From contig NZ_JASPDO010000014.1 of the NCBI RefSeq assembly GCF_030230605.1, positions 1-62,866 on the forward strand: a stretch of 62,866 nt of DNA, in the 5' to 3' direction. The position numbers and the translations under genes were made by a program. Of the stretch, positions 61,143 through 62,866 are shown in pieces; within the stretch, counting starts at the first letter, position 1, and each line of letters opens with the position of its first letter. The stretch is from Brevibacterium sp. UMB1308A. Lineage in GTDB: Bacteria; Actinomycetota; Actinomycetes; Actinomycetales; Brevibacteriaceae. Below the pieces are notes generated by a model, which was given only the letters and a program-made list of their open reading frames with translations, searched no databases and had not been told where the DNA came from.

Positions 61143-62724
61143 CCTGGAAATCATGGTGGGCTCGCGCACGCTCATGTCGGAGGTGAACTTCCGTGTGGAC
61201 AAGGGCGACCGGGTTGGGCTCGTGGGCAGGAACGGTGCGGGGAAGACCACGCTGACCAAGGTGCTGATGAGCGAAGTTCTGCCGTCGGAAGGGACGGTGT
61301 CGGTATCCGGGTCAGTGGGGTACTTGCCACAGGATCCGCGGAGTGGCAGGCCTACTGAGACTGCGAAAGAGCGCGTGTTGGGTGCTCGCGACCTGGACGT
61401 GATTGCGCGGCGAATGCGGAAGGCCGAGCGTGCCATGAGTGATCCAGATCCGGACGTGGCGGCGAAAGCGATCGACAAGTACCCGCGAATCGAGGCGGAG
61501 TTCATTGCGGCCGGTGGGTATGCTGCAGAGTCGGAGGCGCTTGCGATTGCGGCGAACCTGGGGCTAGATGAGCAGCTGATGGGGCAGGAGTTGCAAACTC
61601 TGTCTGGTGGGCAGCGGCGCCGTGTGGAGCTCGCGCGCATTCTGTTTCACCAGCCAGACACCATGATTCTGGATGAGCCCACGAACCACCTCGACGCTGA
61701 GTCGGTGCAGTGGCTGCGTGACTACCTGGCTAAGTATTCGGGTGGGCTGATTATCATTTCGCACGACCTCAACTTGATTGAGGAGGTCGTGAATAAGGTG
61801 TTCTATCTGGATGCGACGCGGCAGGTCATCGACATTTACGCGATGGGGTACAAGCAGTACTTGAAGCAGCGAGAGGCTGATGAGCGGCGTCGCAAGCGTG
61901 AGCGTGCAAATGCCGAGAAGAAGGCGTCCGCTTTGGTGGCCCAGGCCGAGAAGATGCGTGCGAAGGCCACTAAGGCAGTGGCGGCGCAGTCGATGCTCAA
62001 GCGAGCCGAACGCATGATGGCGGGGCTTGAAGAGGAGCGTCAGAGCGACAAGGTTGCAAGTTTGCGGTTCCCTACGCCGGCTGCGTGCGGAAAGGTGCCG
62101 TTGACGGGTTCGGGATTGTCGAAGTCGTATGGGTCGACCGAAGTGTTTATGGACGTGGACTTGGCGATTGACCGTGGTTCGCGGGTTGTGATTTTGGGAT
62201 TTAACGGTGCGGGTAAGACTACGCTGTTGAAGATTCTGGCTGGTTTGGAAACGCCTGATACTGGGGAAGTGAAGCCGGGGCATGGGCTCAAGCTTGGGTA
62301 CTATGCGCAGGAGCACGAGACGCTTGATCTTGACCGTACTGTGCTGGAAAACATGCGGAGTAACGCACCGGATCTCGATGACACGCAAGTGCGCACGGTG
62401 CTGGGATCGTTCCTGTTTAGTGGCGATGACGTGAACAAACCCGCCAAGGTGCTGTCCGGTGGTGAGAAGACACGGTTGGCGCTGGCGACGTTGGTGGTGT
62501 CGTCGGCAAACGTGTTGCTGTTGGACGAGCCCACGAACAACCTGGACCCGGCCAGCCGTGAGGAAATTCTGTCAGCGATTCGGCGTTACGAGGGCGCGAT
62601 TATTCTCGTCACTCACGACGAAGGTGCTGTTCAGGCGCTGGATCCGGACCGTGTGCTCTTGTTGCCTGATGGCGACGAGGACCACTGGAATGACTCGTAC
62701 TTGGACTTGGTGTCGCTGGCATAG
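61126..62724 (+). CDS. ABC-F family ATPase (ribosome-associated)
   Basis: ABC-F proteins bind the ribosomal E site and modulate translation or give antibiotic protection. The 532-residue protein has two ATPase domains (Walker A GRNGAGKTT and GFNGAGKTT; signatures LSGGQRRR and LSGGEKTR; Walker B ILDEPTNHLD and LLDEPTNNLD) with a charged, coiled-coil linker (about 235-310) and no membrane segment. The subfamily is not certain. GGAAGGA before GTG 61126 supports the start, inside the rnhA 3' end. Confidence 0.92.
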   Translation: MIAASNLEIMVGSRTLMSEVNFRVDKGDRVGLVGRNGAGKTTLTKVLMSEVLPSEGTVSVSGSVGYLPQDPRSGRPTETAKERVLGARDLDVIARRMRKAERAMSDPDPDVAAKAIDKYPRIEAEFIAAGGYAAESEALAIAANLGLDEQLMGQELQTLSGGQRRRVELARILFHQPDTMILDEPTNHLDAESVQWLRDYLAKYSGGLIIISHDLNLIEEVVNKVFYLDATRQVIDIYAMGYKQYLKQREADERRRKRERANAEKKASALVAQAEKMRAKATKAVAAQSMLKRAERMMAGLEEERQSDKVASLRFPTPAACGKVPLTGSGLSKSYGSTEVFMDVDLAIDRGSRVVILGFNGAGKTTLLKILAGLETPDTGEVKPGHGLKLGYYAQEHETLDLDRTVLENMRSNAPDLDDTQVRTVLGSFLFSGDDVNKPAKVLSGGEKTRLALATLVVSSANVLLLDEPTNNLDPASREEILSAIRRYEGAIILVTHDEGAVQALDPDRVLLLPDGDEDHWNDSYLDLVSLA

Positions 62725-62741
62725 GTGCTTTTTGGACGCGA

Positions 62742-62770
62742 GGCGTCTCCCGTTAGGGGAGGCGCCTTTT
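62742..62770 (+). terminator. Rho-independent terminator after the ABC-F gene
   Basis: GGCGTCTCCC (62742-62751) pairs with GGGAGGCGCC (62757-62766), with one T:G wobble, around a short loop, and TTTT follows at 62767-62770. Confidence 0.88.
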
Positions 62771-62781
62771 CGTGTGTGCGC

Positions 62782-62797
62782 CTGAACGCTCGTTCGA
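62782..62797 (+). promoter_or_regulatory. LexA (SOS) box near the right edge
   Basis: CTGAACGCTCGTTCGA has the perfect GAAC-N4-GTTC core and matches 10 of the 12 defined positions of TCGAAC-N4-GTTCGA. It lies upstream of the promoter at 62828-62857, so the gene that follows the window is probably DNA-damage inducible. Confidence 0.6.
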
Positions 62798-62856
62798 ACA
62801 CAAATAGAAACAAAATGAACAAAACCCTTGACTCACGCATTCGAACGCAAATAGAA
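62793..62856 (+). repeat. Paired 17-bp direct repeats in the SOS-type promoter region
   Basis: TTCGAACACAAATAGAA (62793-62809) recurs as TTCGAACGCAAATAGAA (62840-62856), 16 of 17 bases identical and 47 bases apart. The second copy occupies the spacer and most of the -10 of the promoter; the first overlaps the LexA box. Confidence 0.8.
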
Positions 62857-62857
62857 T
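62828..62857 (+). promoter_or_regulatory. Strong sigma-70-type promoter directed out of the window
   Basis: TTGACT (62828-62833) and TAGAAT (62852-62857) are separated by 18 bases, the best -35/-10 pair seen in the window. Transcription should start near 62864 and read a gene beyond the right edge. Confidence 0.65.
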
Positions 62858-62866
62858 AGTGGTACA

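Noticed and set aside
62459..62785. 108-residue frame running past the ABC-F stop
   Set aside because: It is a +1 frame shadow of the ABC-F gene, rich in Arg/Trp/Cys, with no start signal.

Overview
This is a densely packed, moderately GC-rich stretch (high fifties percent G+C by eye) of core chromosome from a high-GC Gram-positive bacterium (Actinomycetota). The markers are WhiA, an ANTAR-output PdtaR-type regulator, a SufR-led suf operon, the Trp-associated membrane protein and HGxxPAAW protein between trpE and trpC, a fused AccD/AccA carboxyltransferase, the whiA-gap-pgk-tpiA-secG block, and many GTG starts and apparently leaderless genes. The order fits Micrococcales-like relatives best; I cannot name a genus.

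Layout. 67-11571: a nearly uninterrupted + strand cluster running hisE-hisG-PH protein-CoA transferase-accDA-hisF-hisI-trpE-membrane protein-HGxxPAAW protein-trpC-trpB-trpA-lgt, mostly with 1-25 nt overlaps. 11601-17014: pyk, a minus-strand tRNA-Leu(CAA), pdtaR, a thioesterase and polA. 17025-26403: a methyltransferase divergent from rpsA, a large membrane protein, coaE, an OsmC protein, a small membrane protein, uvrB, a manganese-riboswitch-controlled TerC protein and a YciI protein. 26460-40096: a DUF3516-type helicase, uvrA-uvrC-rapZ-yvcK-whiA and gap-pgk-tpiA-secG. 40137-44886 (minus): tkt-tal-pgi. 45057-52188: ctaB, then on the minus strand an ABC-2 ATPase/permease pair, ctaA and a heterodimeric ABC exporter. 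52309-58751: sufR-sufB-sufD-Rieske-sufC-sufS-sufU-sufT. 58795-62724: a truncated nitrilase, a zinc metallopeptidase, RNase HI and an ABC-F ATPase. The last 90 bases hold an SOS-type promoter for a gene beyond the window.

How the genes work together. The window supplies parts of histidine and tryptophan synthesis, all three UvrABC subunits plus Pol I for nucleotide excision repair, the lower glycolytic trunk (gap, pgk, tpiA, pyk) with pgi and the non-oxidative pentose phosphate enzymes, haem O/A synthesis for an aa3-type oxidase, and a complete SUF iron-sulfur assembly operon.

No prophage, insertion sequence, CRISPR array or clear horizontally acquired island is visible, and no gap between genes exceeds about 220 bases. 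The least ordinary items are regulatory or evolutionary: a yybP-ykoY Mn2+ riboswitch whose closing stem competes with a hairpin hiding the terC ribosome binding site; a perfect-palindrome LexA-like box at uvrA and a second SOS-type promoter at the right edge; a duplicated 25-bp leaderless promoter/start element before uvrB and a small membrane protein; acyl-CoA genes embedded in the his operon; absence of zwf-opcA-pgl from their usual place; and a nitrilase gene lacking its N-terminal catalytic glutamate region. I did not find a convincing wholly new multi-gene system.
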